DNA of 14,841 nt, taken from NCBI GenBank assembly GCA_964230195.1, contig CAXRGH010000109.1, forward strand, positions 1 through 14,841, read 5' to 3'. Below, piece after piece: positions 6,230 through 14,269 of the stretch (its first letter is position 1; each line of letters starts with the position of its first letter). Under the pieces are notes generated by a model. It worked only from the letters and a program-made list of their open reading frames with translations, was not told where the DNA came from and searched no databases. Source of the DNA: CAXRGH01 sp964230195 (lineage in GTDB: Bacteria; Pseudomonadota; Gammaproteobacteria; Enterobacterales; Alteromonadaceae). Both the position numbers and the translations under genes were made by a program.

Positions 6230-7588
6230 ATGGACTCATTACAGCATCTAAATTGGAAGCAGGGGCTATTTTTAAAACCTCAGCATTTCCAACAGTTTTC
6301 ACACACAACGCATGAACTTGCGTTTGCCCATGCATCTGCTCTGTCCGGCAATGGCTCAGGTTTATACGAGTGCGCTTATGATGAAGCAGCACTCGCGTCT
6401 GGGGTTTTGCAGTTTACACATTTGATTGCGGTATTTCCTGATGGAACCTTAGTGAAGTATCCTGGCAACTGTGATATTTCACCGGTGTCTCTGAATCAAA
6501 CAGAAGCGGATAACGACGGAACCATTACCGTTTATCTAGGTTTATCTGCACTGTCAGCCGAGAAGAGTAACTTGGCGAATAGCGCGGGCGATACCGAACG
6601 ATATGCGTTAGCACAGACAATTGAACGTGCCGATCTGTTTGATCCTGAGGATGTTGTCGGTATTGAGAGCCTGCATTATAACGTGGGTGTATTTGCTAAT
6701 TCAGACCCCAATGACAAAGCCATGATGTCAATGGCGCTGTGCCGTATCACGTCGTCAGGTGGACAATATGAAATGGATAGCCGTTTTATACCACCAGCAG
6801 TTTTCATTTCAGGTGCAAACAGTTTACGAGAGCAGGTTAAAACAATGAAGCAGAGCTTGTTGTCGCGTTATGAACAACTTGAGAGTTTCAATGGCCTTCA
6901 CACTGCCGATGGTGCTGGCTCGAACCTGCGAACCACAATGGCACTTCAAGTGATTACTGACGCTATTCCTGAATTTTGCCATTTTGATGAAGTACCCAAT
7001 GTGCCGGTTGAAACTGTGTACTTGGCTTGCAGAAGGTTAGTGGCAAAGCTGAGTAATTTCTCTAAATTGTGCTCCATTACCGGAGAGAGTGCCACACCGA
7101 ACTTGTCATTACTGCCTTTCAATCAACAGAACTTAGAGGAATGCTTTCATCGAGCATTTCAGTTATGCCACAGTTTATTAAATCAATTGACGGTTTCTCC
7201 TGAATTATTGGTTGAATTGCAACTTCAGGAAAATCAATGCTTTGTAGCGACACTTAGTGCTGAAATGTTGAATTCCACCAATACGCTTTATTTACGTCTG
7301 CGTAGTGAACAAGACCTTGAGGGTCATGCTGACAGTATTGTCGACTTTGCTAAATTGGGTGCTGACAGTCAGGTTGCTATCTACCTTAAACGTGCCTTAC
7401 CAGGCATTAAATTACGTTACCTTCACCGTAAACCGCTGGGTATAGCGAACAAGCCGAACAGCTTCTATTTTGCCTTGGAAATGGACGGCTTTGAATGGGC
7501 TCAGCTGTTGGAGCAACAACGCGTTGGCTTTATTTGGACTGAACAACCCGCTGACCTCAGTGTTGAAGTTATTGCGGTAAGGGGGTAG
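6230..7588 (+). CDS. tssK: T6SS baseplate-membrane connector TssK
   Basis: TssK is the cytoplasmic trimer that links the baseplate (TssEFG) to the membrane complex through TssL and TssM. The hallmark N-terminus HLNWKQGLFLKPQHFQQF (residues 6-23) is nearly invariant in the family. Further family features are the long beta-rich middle, the helical region LREQVKTMKQSLLSRYEQL near residue 200, and the C-terminal half ending in a GFIWTEQP-type segment. The length of 452 residues is normal (about 445). GAGAGGA lies a few bases before the ATG. The stop codon (7586-7588) lies two bases before the chosen tssL start, suggesting coupled translation. Confidence 0.96.
   Translation: MDSLQHLNWKQGLFLKPQHFQQFSHTTHELAFAHASALSGNGSGLYECAYDEAALASGVLQFTHLIAVFPDGTLVKYPGNCDISPVSLNQTEADNDGTITVYLGLSALSAEKSNLANSAGDTERYALAQTIERADLFDPEDVVGIESLHYNVGVFANSDPNDKAMMSMALCRITSSGGQYEMDSRFIPPAVFISGANSLREQVKTMKQSLLSRYEQLESFNGLHTADGAGSNLRTTMALQVITDAIPEFCHFDEVPNVPVETVYLACRRLVAKLSNFSKLCSITGESATPNLSLLPFNQQNLEECFHRAFQLCHSLLNQLTVSPELLVELQLQENQCFVATLSAEMLNSTNTLYLRLRSEQDLEGHADSIVDFAKLGADSQVAIYLKRALPGIKLRYLHRKPLGIANKPNSFYFALEMDGFEWAQLLEQQRVGFIWTEQPADLSVEVIAVRG
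7581..7585 (+). promoter_or_regulatory. Ribosome-binding site deciding the tssL start
   Basis: GGGGG sits 5 bases before ATG 7591 but only 2 before the alternative GTG 7588, which overlaps the tssK stop. ATG 7591 is therefore preferred. Confidence 0.55.
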
Positions 7589-7590
7589 TG

Positions 7591-8253
7591 ATGCGTTTAG
7601 TGGATGGTTTTATTCCAATATTTGAACGGTTAACCGCGCTACCTCAGCGTCTCGCTGAATCTGACTCAATGGAGTTGGAGACTGTAAGAAATGAATTCAT
7701 TGATCAGTTAGCGGTATTGGATAGCGAAGCCTATTTAGAACATTTTACAGAGCAACAGTTGGAAGCGGCACGATTTGCAGTGGTGGCATTGATTGATGAG
7801 AAGGTTGGTGAAACGGATTGGGGGAGTCGACATGAGTGGTCTACTCAACCGTTGCAAAAACAACTATTTTCCACACGAAATGCAGGCGAAGTATTTTTTG
7901 ATAAGCTCGACAACCTAGAGCAATTAGGTGATGGCAGTGATCAAGTGAGATTGGTTTACTTATATTGTTTGAAACTAGGATTTTCAGGTCGATTTTTCGC
8001 GCCGGGTGAGCGAGGCTTTTTGGAGACCCTGATTGATCAACAATACCGATTGCTGATGCCCTCCAGCGTGTCGAGCAATGGGTTGTTCCATGGACGAATA
8101 TCAGAAATCCCTGATTCATCACAGCCCAAACAACCAGTATTCTCGACCGACACTGTCATTTGGATTGGAGTCGTGGTGGTTGTCGCCAGTTATCTATGGA
8201 TGAGATCTGACTATTTTCAACTGATTTCTGCCCTAACGGCTTTGTTGGATTAG
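7591..8253 (+). CDS. tssL: T6SS inner-membrane protein TssL (DotU/IcmH family, short form)
   Basis: TssL forms part of the inner-membrane complex with TssM and contacts TssK and the baseplate through its cytoplasmic domain. The 220-residue protein has the DotU-type helical domain: FAVVALIDEKV (62-72) followed by W77, the pattern QPLQKQLFSTRNAGEVFF (86-103), and the signature YLYCLKLGFSGRF (123-135). A single C-terminal transmembrane helix spans about residues 187-206 (VIWIGVVVVVASYLWM), leaving only a short tail outside. It has no OmpA-like peptidoglycan-binding extension, so anchoring to the cell wall would need another protein. ATG 7591 is preferred to the in-track GTG 7588 because of ribosome-binding-site spacing. 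Confidence 0.95.
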   Translation: MRLVDGFIPIFERLTALPQRLAESDSMELETVRNEFIDQLAVLDSEAYLEHFTEQQLEAARFAVVALIDEKVGETDWGSRHEWSTQPLQKQLFSTRNAGEVFFDKLDNLEQLGDGSDQVRLVYLYCLKLGFSGRFFAPGERGFLETLIDQQYRLLMPSSVSSNGLFHGRISEIPDSSQPKQPVFSTDTVIWIGVVVVVASYLWMRSDYFQLISALTALLD

Positions 8254-8266
8254 GGGGAAAGCCATC

Positions 8267-11200
8267 ATGAAAATGTTTCTAAAACTATTGTTGGTGATTG
8301 TTGTTTGGACACTGCTTCTTGCTGCCTTTATTGGAGTATCCATATTATTGGATGCGCCTATTGAAGTCGCGATTCGAATGTTTCTTATTGTCTTTCTGGT
8401 GTGGTATGGATTTAAAATCGTTCGGTTTTTATTCTTGCGATACCGAGCCAAACGTCGCGTTGAGCAATTAATTAACGTCGATAACGAGGGTGAGCATAAG
8501 CGTTTAGCATTTGCCTCTTTCTTGGTCCCCACCAATGTAGAACAACATTTAAAACGTTTGATTACAAGCATAACCGGCCATAATGCTGGCGAACTGCAAA
8601 CTGACTTGGGCGACCTTAAGTGGTTAATGCACATTAAAATACCTGGCGCAAATGGCGATTGGATTAATGAGTCTTCCGCAGTGCGTCCCCAATGGAAAGA
8701 GCCAATCCTCAGCGAGTTAGATGCAGGCCAATGGTTAGTATTAAACGAATGCTTCTTACTGGATGTGGATGTTCATGTTAGCCAAGGTTCAAATGAAACC
8801 TCAAAAGCGCAATGGTTTGAGTTGCTAAACGGCTTGTCATATTGCAATAAACCCATTGCTCTTGATGGGCTTGTTTTCAGCGTGCATTTGGATCAATTAC
8901 TCGATGCCGAGGGCAGTGCACAGATAGCCGACCATATTCGTGAGAAAGTGGAAGAGATCAAGCAACATTGCGGTGTGGATGTAGCGGTTACCTTTATGGT
9001 CGAGGGAATGGGCCAGCTGCCTGCGGTAGGCCAATGGGTTGATGGACTGAGTGATGAGATGAGGGCAGCACCTATGGGCGCAGTCAACACCGCTCATCAT
9101 CATTTTAGTCAGTTGGTCACTCACACTTTTTCGCAGTTGGAGACTCAGCTTGAATATGCTTCATTACGAGCACTTGTCAACCAAGGGTTTGACGCGTCAT
9201 GCGCAAGATTACCGTCCAAAGTCAGTGAATTAGCGAGTCAGCTCTCAGCGTTTGGGGAACGTTGTTTCAATGTGAATAAATTCCAAAAGACGCCTCGGGT
9301 AAATGGTCTCTTTTTCACAGTGACGTCACGTCAACATCATTGTTTTGTTGCGAACTTGTTGGAAGGGCAATGGTTACTCAATCAACCATCGAAGTTGTTG
9401 CACATTGTGACGCACGCAGATAAACAGAAACGTAAAAAAATAGGGTTTGCCTGGGGTATCAGTGCGCTTCTCATTATCATTTTTGGTTTGATCAAACAGA
9501 ATGATGTTACCCATGTAGAAGGATTATTCTCTGAACACAAAAATAGTTTGGTTGATGAACAAACGGTATTGGCAAAGAGCCAAAACTTGAATCAGACCTA
9601 TGAACTGTTACAGGGATTATCAGCCATTTCATTTGCCCATTGGTTACCGGTGGGGGAGTCTGGCTTTGAACTTGCCACTCTGAGACACAATTTACAGAAA
9701 CAAATGAGTGTTCAGGTTCTTGCTCCCCTTAATGCGAGATTTTCGGGTGAAGTTGCCGGTTTTAGCGGTACCAATGACCAACGAATTGATTACTTGAATA
9801 TTCTCATTCGTCGGGCTCAATTACTGCAAGCTGCTCTATCTGGAGCTGACATGGACAGTTTACTCGGTATGCCACAGCCCTATGACAGTTACTATCTGCA
9901 GGAAGCCGATCCAGAACTTCTGGATAGCGTTAATCGTTTGTACTTGCGGATGTTAATGTTGCAAAGTGCCGTTGATGAGGCAAAAGCGAGAGCAGCTTGG
10001 CAGTTGTCACTGAACCAGACACGAGAGGATGTGGCTGCTATTTTGGTATCAAGTGATGGCAATTTGCAATGGTTAACCGAATGGGTCAATGATAATAGCA
10101 GCAGCGCTCAAGTTGAACTCTCAGATTATTGGGGTGAGGGAGTGTCTGGTGTCGTTATACCCGGAGCCTACACTCGAGTGGGCAAAGGGATAGTCGACGC
10201 AGTTCTTGCACAAATTAGTGACGTGATGGGCGCTGAACACCCCTTTATTGTGCGTTATGTCCCAGAATATCAATCACAGTACGCGATGAATTATCAAGCG
10301 AGTTGGAAGGCATTTATGTCTCAGTTCTCGACTGGCGCTGAGCAATTAAATAGTCGCGAATCATGGCTATCGGTGATTAATAATTTACCGACGGGTAGAA
10401 ATATCTACTTTAAATTGTTGAATGACGCCGATTACGAACTGTCAGTGTTAGATGCTGATATTTCACCCGGTAGTTGGCTAGAGTTTGTTTTCTATTACCA
10501 AGAGATGTTGGCTCAAAGCGGTGATGAAATACAAACCAACAGTAAAAAGAATAAGGTCTTCACAAAGTTAGCTCTTAAAGTGATTGGAGCAGCCGGTAGT
10601 GTTGGTAAGTCGGTGGCTAAAGCCGGCAAAAGTGGTTTGAAAACCAAGGCTAAAGTGGATAAAGCCGGTGGCGGTGGTCCTGGCGCCTCGGAACGCGAGT
10701 TGAATTTACAAGCGGCGGCAGACACCTTGGACGCCTACAAAAAAGGTGTGGCTGACTTAGTCTTCAATATTGAGCAAAAGTCTGAATCCTTGAGTAACAT
10801 GTCTGGAATGTATACCAATCTTGACCAGCCCTCAGCGGCGGAGTCAACGCTGGGCGCGGTGCAAAAGCAGGTAGATACCTTGCATTCCTTGATCGGTAAG
10901 CGTGGACACAGCAGTGAAGCGTTTTGGTCAGTGTTTACCGGGCCTGTGGATTTGCTTGTGACGTTTATGCGTTCAGAAGCCGGGTGTGAACTCAACAAAC
11001 AGTGGGCAGACAACTTTTTGTTTCAACTGTACGGTGTGCCTGACTACAAGATCCCGGCCGTGGCGTATGGCGATGGTGGATTACTATGGCAACATATTGA
11101 TACTCATTTGGCCGGGTTTTTACGGAAAGGTCTGGCCGGTAGTTATGGATTGAATAAGGCTAATGGGAGTGCAATGCCGATTCAATCGAATTTCGTGCGC

Positions 11201-11686
11201 TATTTAACTCAAGCAAAAGACAGTATGGCTCGGCAGACGTTTGAAAGCGTCACTCTTGATGTCACTATGGCGCCAACGAGCGTCAACGAGCAATCGATGT
11301 TGTATGTGTCAAAAACACAACTGGACATGTACTGTGAAGCGGCCAATCAAACCTTGGTTAATCGTAACTTCATTGATACTCAAGTGCTCACTTGGGAAGA
11401 GAGTTGTCAGCGCATTGAACTGAGTTTTGAGATGGGTAACCGCACCTTGGTGAAAACCTTCTCGGGTCGAGATGGGATTTTAGAGTTCTTATCCGCATTC
11501 AATACCGGAAAGTTACGCTACGATGTTGAATCGTTTCCTAAGCACTTCTATTTATTAAAGCAATATAACGTACGTTATCTTGATGTGAACTTGTCTTTGG
11601 GAAATGCGGATAAACTAACGAAGCATTTAGCCTACTCACCGCCATTACCACCCAAAACTATCAGTCAATGTTGGAGTGCTGACTAA
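8267..11686 (+). CDS. tssM: T6SS inner-membrane protein TssM (IcmF family)
   Basis: TssM is the large membrane-complex protein that spans the inner membrane and reaches TssJ through its periplasmic domain. At 1139 residues it is of usual size. Transmembrane helices lie at about 5-28, 35-57 and 391-409, so the cytoplasmic domain is about 60-390 and the periplasmic part 410-1139. Family marks include LPAVGQWVDGLSDEMRAAPMG (251-271, the counterpart of the LPGF...L..EER..PWG segment) and NGLFFTVTSRQ (346-356, counterpart of RGVFFTS). The Walker A loop is degenerate: residues 124-132 read KIPGANGDW with no GKT/S, and no DTAGRY-type motif is seen. A Lys-rich, Gly-rich insert occupies 759-808. GGGGGA lies about eight bases before the ATG. 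The stop overlaps the next start in TAATG. Confidence 0.95.
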   Translation: MKMFLKLLLVIVVWTLLLAAFIGVSILLDAPIEVAIRMFLIVFLVWYGFKIVRFLFLRYRAKRRVEQLINVDNEGEHKRLAFASFLVPTNVEQHLKRLITSITGHNAGELQTDLGDLKWLMHIKIPGANGDWINESSAVRPQWKEPILSELDAGQWLVLNECFLLDVDVHVSQGSNETSKAQWFELLNGLSYCNKPIALDGLVFSVHLDQLLDAEGSAQIADHIREKVEEIKQHCGVDVAVTFMVEGMGQLPAVGQWVDGLSDEMRAAPMGAVNTAHHHFSQLVTHTFSQLETQLEYASLRALVNQGFDASCARLPSKVSELASQLSAFGERCFNVNKFQKTPRVNGLFFTVTSRQHHCFVANLLEGQWLLNQPSKLLHIVTHADKQKRKKIGFAWGISALLIIIFGLIKQNDVTHVEGLFSEHKNSLVDEQTVLAKSQNLNQTYELLQGLSAISFAHWLPVGESGFELATLRHNLQKQMSVQVLAPLNARFSGEVAGFSGTNDQRIDYLNILIRRAQLLQAALSGADMDSLLGMPQPYDSYYLQEADPELLDSVNRLYLRMLMLQSAVDEAKARAAWQLSLNQTREDVAAILVSSDGNLQWLTEWVNDNSSSAQVELSDYWGEGVSGVVIPGAYTRVGKGIVDAVLAQISDVMGAEHPFIVRYVPEYQSQYAMNYQASWKAFMSQFSTGAEQLNSRESWLSVINNLPTGRNIYFKLLNDADYELSVLDADISPGSWLEFVFYYQEMLAQSGDEIQTNSKKNKVFTKLALKVIGAAGSVGKSVAKAGKSGLKTKAKVDKAGGGGPGASERELNLQAAADTLDAYKKGVADLVFNIEQKSESLSNMSGMYTNLDQPSAAESTLGAVQKQVDTLHSLIGKRGHSSEAFWSVFTGPVDLLVTFMRSEAGCELNKQWADNFLFQLYGVPDYKIPAVAYGDGGLLWQHIDTHLAGFLRKGLAGSYGLNKANGSAMPIQSNFVRYLTQAKDSMARQTFESVTLDVTMAPTSVNEQSMLYVSKTQLDMYCEAANQTLVNRNFIDTQVLTWEESCQRIELSFEMGNRTLVKTFSGRDGILEFLSAFNTGKLRYDVESFPKHFYLLKQYNVRYLDVNLSLGNADKLTKHLAYSPPLPPKTISQCWSAD

Positions 11687-13380
11687 TGGCTGAGCAAGGG
11701 TTTCCGGTGGTCTTGCATAATGGACAATCGAGTTCATTACCGTTTCGTGCCCTAGTGATGGCGCCTCTACAGGCACCCAATCAGATTCAGGCTCTGCGCG
11801 ACCCTTTGCTAATATCGAGTGATAACTTCAACCAAATACTGCGAGAGTTAAGGCCAACCATTGATGTCTTGACCATTGACAAAACCTTATTAAGGATATT
11901 GAAGTGCGATGCAGATGCCTTGTCTTTGACCTTCGTTATTGAACACTACGATGATTTTGAGCCTCACAGGGTACTCGAATCCCAGCCGAGTTTGACGGTG
12001 TTATTGAGTTTGATGGAAAACATTCATCTGGCCTTGCAAGAGGACAGTGAAATCTATCATGGCTCGCAATTTAATGTTGATGGTTTGGCACTTGCACTGC
12101 TTGAACAGGTTGACATCACCCGCGAATCCCTTGAATTGCTCGTTTGCGAACTAGAGCATACATTATCGAACTTACTTGATACTGTTTTGCACGCACGTGA
12201 GTGGCAAGTCATTGAGGCTGCATGGCGTGGTGTGTATTGGCTTTGTCAATTAAAGGGAATGTCTGAGCATATTGACGTGATGATTTTGCCGGCGACTCGA
12301 GAACTGATCTGGGATGATTTGAAACATGCGAGTTCATTGGATGAGAGCGAGCTTTATCAGCTCATTTACACCGAAAGTATGGGGCAATTTGGTGGTACAC
12401 CCTACGGTTGTGTTGTGTTAGATGATTATTTTTCATCTCACGTTAAAGATATTAGCGTCCTAAGCCCATTACTAAGCATATGTGCGCTGGCGCAAGCACC
12501 GTTGATGACAGGGGCATCGCCTGAAATGTTCAGTGTGGCTCAGTATTCTCATCTTCAAGATCATTATTCGATACCCGAGCTATTTTCAACCGCACGATAT
12601 TTAAAGTGGCGAAATTTTTCAACTATCAGTGAAGCAAATTATCTGTGTCTGACCATGCCGCGTTTGCGATTTCGCGAGCGATACAGTCGTCAGCGTGGTC
12701 AATTAACTTGGTACAGCGAGACTATTGGTAACGACGCCGATCAGTGTTTATGGGGAAATGCCGCCTTTGCAATGGCTGCAAACGTCGTTCGCAGATTTAT
12801 GCAAAGTGGCTTTTGTACCTTTATTTCCGGGGACGAAGGTGGTTTGGTAGATTTACTTCCCCTTGGCATTCCTTCAGAGCGATTACCCGTTGAACTCAAC
12901 ATCTCAGAAGATAAGGAAGCGCAATTAATTAGTTTAGGTTTTAACCCTGTCATTACTCGGCCTTTCCAGAGGATCATGCTGTTTCCGTCAGCGAATACTT
13001 TGTCATGGGGTTCTAAAACCATGAACCGGGGAGGTACTGCGATTGATGTCGCGAACGCGCAGTTGCACTACCTATTTATCATCACTCGTATTATTCATTG
13101 TTTGAAGATTGTTTTCCGCGAAAGCTTGGGGGCCACGGCCAGTCGCGAAGAAATTTCTCAACGGTTAAATCATTGGTTGAAACAATATGTTTCTGATGTT
13201 GAATCGCCATCACTCTCGGTGCTTGAGAAGCGCCCGTTGCGTTCGGGGAAAGTGATTGTGACGGGGAGCTCTGAGCATGAGACATTTGACATTGAAGTTG
13301 AGCTGCAACCGCATTTAAAGTTCATGGGCAACAGTGTGGCCCTGAACACTGAGATGACCGCAAGTGCGGAGACTGCCTAA
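11686..13380 (+). CDS. TssB-TssC fusion: single-chain T6SS sheath protein (second, divergent sheath paralogue)
   Basis: This 564-residue protein joins both sheath subunits. Residues 17-113 align with TssB 33-128: LPFRALVMAPL (LPFKLLVLGDF in tssB), DNFNQILREL (NNFNQVMKDM) and HYDDFEPHRVLE (SLDDFEPDNIIE). Residues about 145-555 align with TssC: EWQVIEAAWRGVYWL, SMGQFGGTPYGCVV (231-244), CLWGNAAFAMAANVVRRFM (354-372), QLHYLFIITRIIHCLKIVFRE (459-479, written here from its two halves), EKRPLR (514-519) and PHLKFMGNSV (542-551). Missing are the TssB C-terminal helices (TssB 129-165) and the TssC N-terminus (about 1-47), which includes the ClpV-recognition helix of VipB. A linker (114-142) replaces them. 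The frame is uninterrupted. GGAG lies nine bases before an ATG that overlaps the tssM stop (TAATG), and the end overlaps the second hcp the same way. The family assignment is strong; the role is unknown and is discussed in the findings. Confidence 0.9.
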   Translation: MAEQGFPVVLHNGQSSSLPFRALVMAPLQAPNQIQALRDPLLISSDNFNQILRELRPTIDVLTIDKTLLRILKCDADALSLTFVIEHYDDFEPHRVLESQPSLTVLLSLMENIHLALQEDSEIYHGSQFNVDGLALALLEQVDITRESLELLVCELEHTLSNLLDTVLHAREWQVIEAAWRGVYWLCQLKGMSEHIDVMILPATRELIWDDLKHASSLDESELYQLIYTESMGQFGGTPYGCVVLDDYFSSHVKDISVLSPLLSICALAQAPLMTGASPEMFSVAQYSHLQDHYSIPELFSTARYLKWRNFSTISEANYLCLTMPRLRFRERYSRQRGQLTWYSETIGNDADQCLWGNAAFAMAANVVRRFMQSGFCTFISGDEGGLVDLLPLGIPSERLPVELNISEDKEAQLISLGFNPVITRPFQRIMLFPSANTLSWGSKTMNRGGTAIDVANAQLHYLFIITRIIHCLKIVFRESLGATASREEISQRLNHWLKQYVSDVESPSLSVLEKRPLRSGKVIVTGSSEHETFDIEVELQPHLKFMGNSVALNTEMTASAETA

Positions 13381-13856
13381 TGGAAATATCCGCATATTTG
13401 TCAATTAATGGAAAAGTGCAAGGCAAGATTGAAGGCTCTTGTATGCGTCTTAACCGTGAGAATCAGATCGTCCTGACTGACTTCAACCACAGTGTTCATG
13501 TGCCAGGCTATTCGCAAGCAGGCACTTCTTCCGGCAGTATTGTTCATAAGCCCATCAGTTTTGCGAAAGAGGTGGATAAAAGCACGCCTAAATTGTATCA
13601 AGCGTTAGTGTCAAAAGAGCTGTTATTAGAGGCGAAATTTGCTTGGTATCGATATAGTCCGTCAGGTGGTGAAGAGCTTTATTACTCTGTGGTAGTGAAG
13701 AACGCATTCATCACAGAAATTGCGCCCTATACCCCAGAGCATAGCAATTTGAGGTTTATGGAGCGAGTACAGTTAGCCTATGACCATATTAGCTGGAGTT
13801 ATGGTTCAGATGGTGAAGTGACGAGTGAAGCTGACTGTTCCGGAGGTGCTTCATGA
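13380..13856 (+). CDS. Second, divergent Hcp-family tube protein
   Basis: The 158-residue product has the Hcp fold pattern: an N-terminal AYLSINGKVQGKIEGS (5-20), the strand TDFNHSVHVPG (33-43), SGSIVHKPISFAKEVDKSTP (51-70, the counterpart of GTRKHEYLEVTKFIDKSSP in the first Hcp), LYQALVSKELLLEAKFAWYR (72-91), YYSVVVKNAFITEI (101-114), and RFMERVQLAYDHISWSY (125-141). It differs widely from the first Hcp except at these family positions. It lacks that copy's cysteine cluster and has a short hydrophilic tail with C153. Start and stop overlap its neighbours (TAATG with the fusion gene, ATGA with tssE), and GGAG lies eight bases upstream. The tight coupling to the single-chain sheath protein suggests they act together. 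Confidence 0.88.
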   Translation: MEISAYLSINGKVQGKIEGSCMRLNRENQIVLTDFNHSVHVPGYSQAGTSSGSIVHKPISFAKEVDKSTPKLYQALVSKELLLEAKFAWYRYSPSGGEELYYSVVVKNAFITEIAPYTPEHSNLRFMERVQLAYDHISWSYGSDGEVTSEADCSGGAS

Positions 13857-14269
13857 TCCGCTTGTTAGAGCGCCTCAATTATTTATCGGTTGGTCCACAC
13901 GAAGAAGAGACGGCACGTGACCGTGTGATCAGGAGTCACCACTCAGTCGTGGATTACATTCGTAAGCTACTCAATGTTAGGCGGGGGAGTGTCGCTGTTT
14001 CACCCAAAATGGGAATGCCGTATGTCAATAATTTTGATGATGTCCAAAGTACTGCGTCACAACAAGTACTAGCAGATGAAATTAAAACCATTGTTTTGAA
14101 ATATCATGGTGATGTAGCCAAGGTTGAAATCAAATTGCTTAACAGAGACCAATTATCAGTGATGTTTCGTTGCTCCATGCTATTGAGTTTCAAACACACA
14201 GATACAAGACTCCGATTACTCGTTCAGTTACAGGCTGATAGCACCTACGAGGTCACTATTCATGAATGA
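13853..14269 (+). CDS. tssE: T6SS baseplate protein TssE (gp25-like)
   Basis: TssE is the T4 gp25-like baseplate wedge protein that helps nucleate sheath assembly. The 138-residue protein starts with the usual LLERLNYL (4-11), then a helix (RDRVIRSHHSVVDYIRKLLNVRRGS, about 22-46) and the conserved gp25 loop VSPKMGMPYVNNFDD (49-63). It ends in the two-stranded core VAKVEIKLLN and the C-terminal strand RLRLLVQLQADSTYEVTIHE (119-138). The ATG overlaps the second hcp stop in ATGA and has a GGAGG site six bases upstream. It overlaps tssF by eight bases. Nothing is missing from the family layout. Confidence 0.93.
   Translation: MIRLLERLNYLSVGPHEEETARDRVIRSHHSVVDYIRKLLNVRRGSVAVSPKMGMPYVNNFDDVQSTASQQVLADEIKTIVLKYHGDVAKVEIKLLNRDQLSVMFRCSMLLSFKHTDTRLRLLVQLQADSTYEVTIHE

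Noticed and set aside
8233..8634. 133-codon minus-strand open frame under tssM, and similar antisense frames elsewhere
   Set aside because: They lie wholly inside well-supported T6SS genes, resemble no protein family, and lack start signals.
11686..13380. Simple duplicate of tssC
   Set aside because: The 564-residue product carries a TssB-like domain at its N-terminus and is far diverged from the main copy, so it is not a recent duplication.
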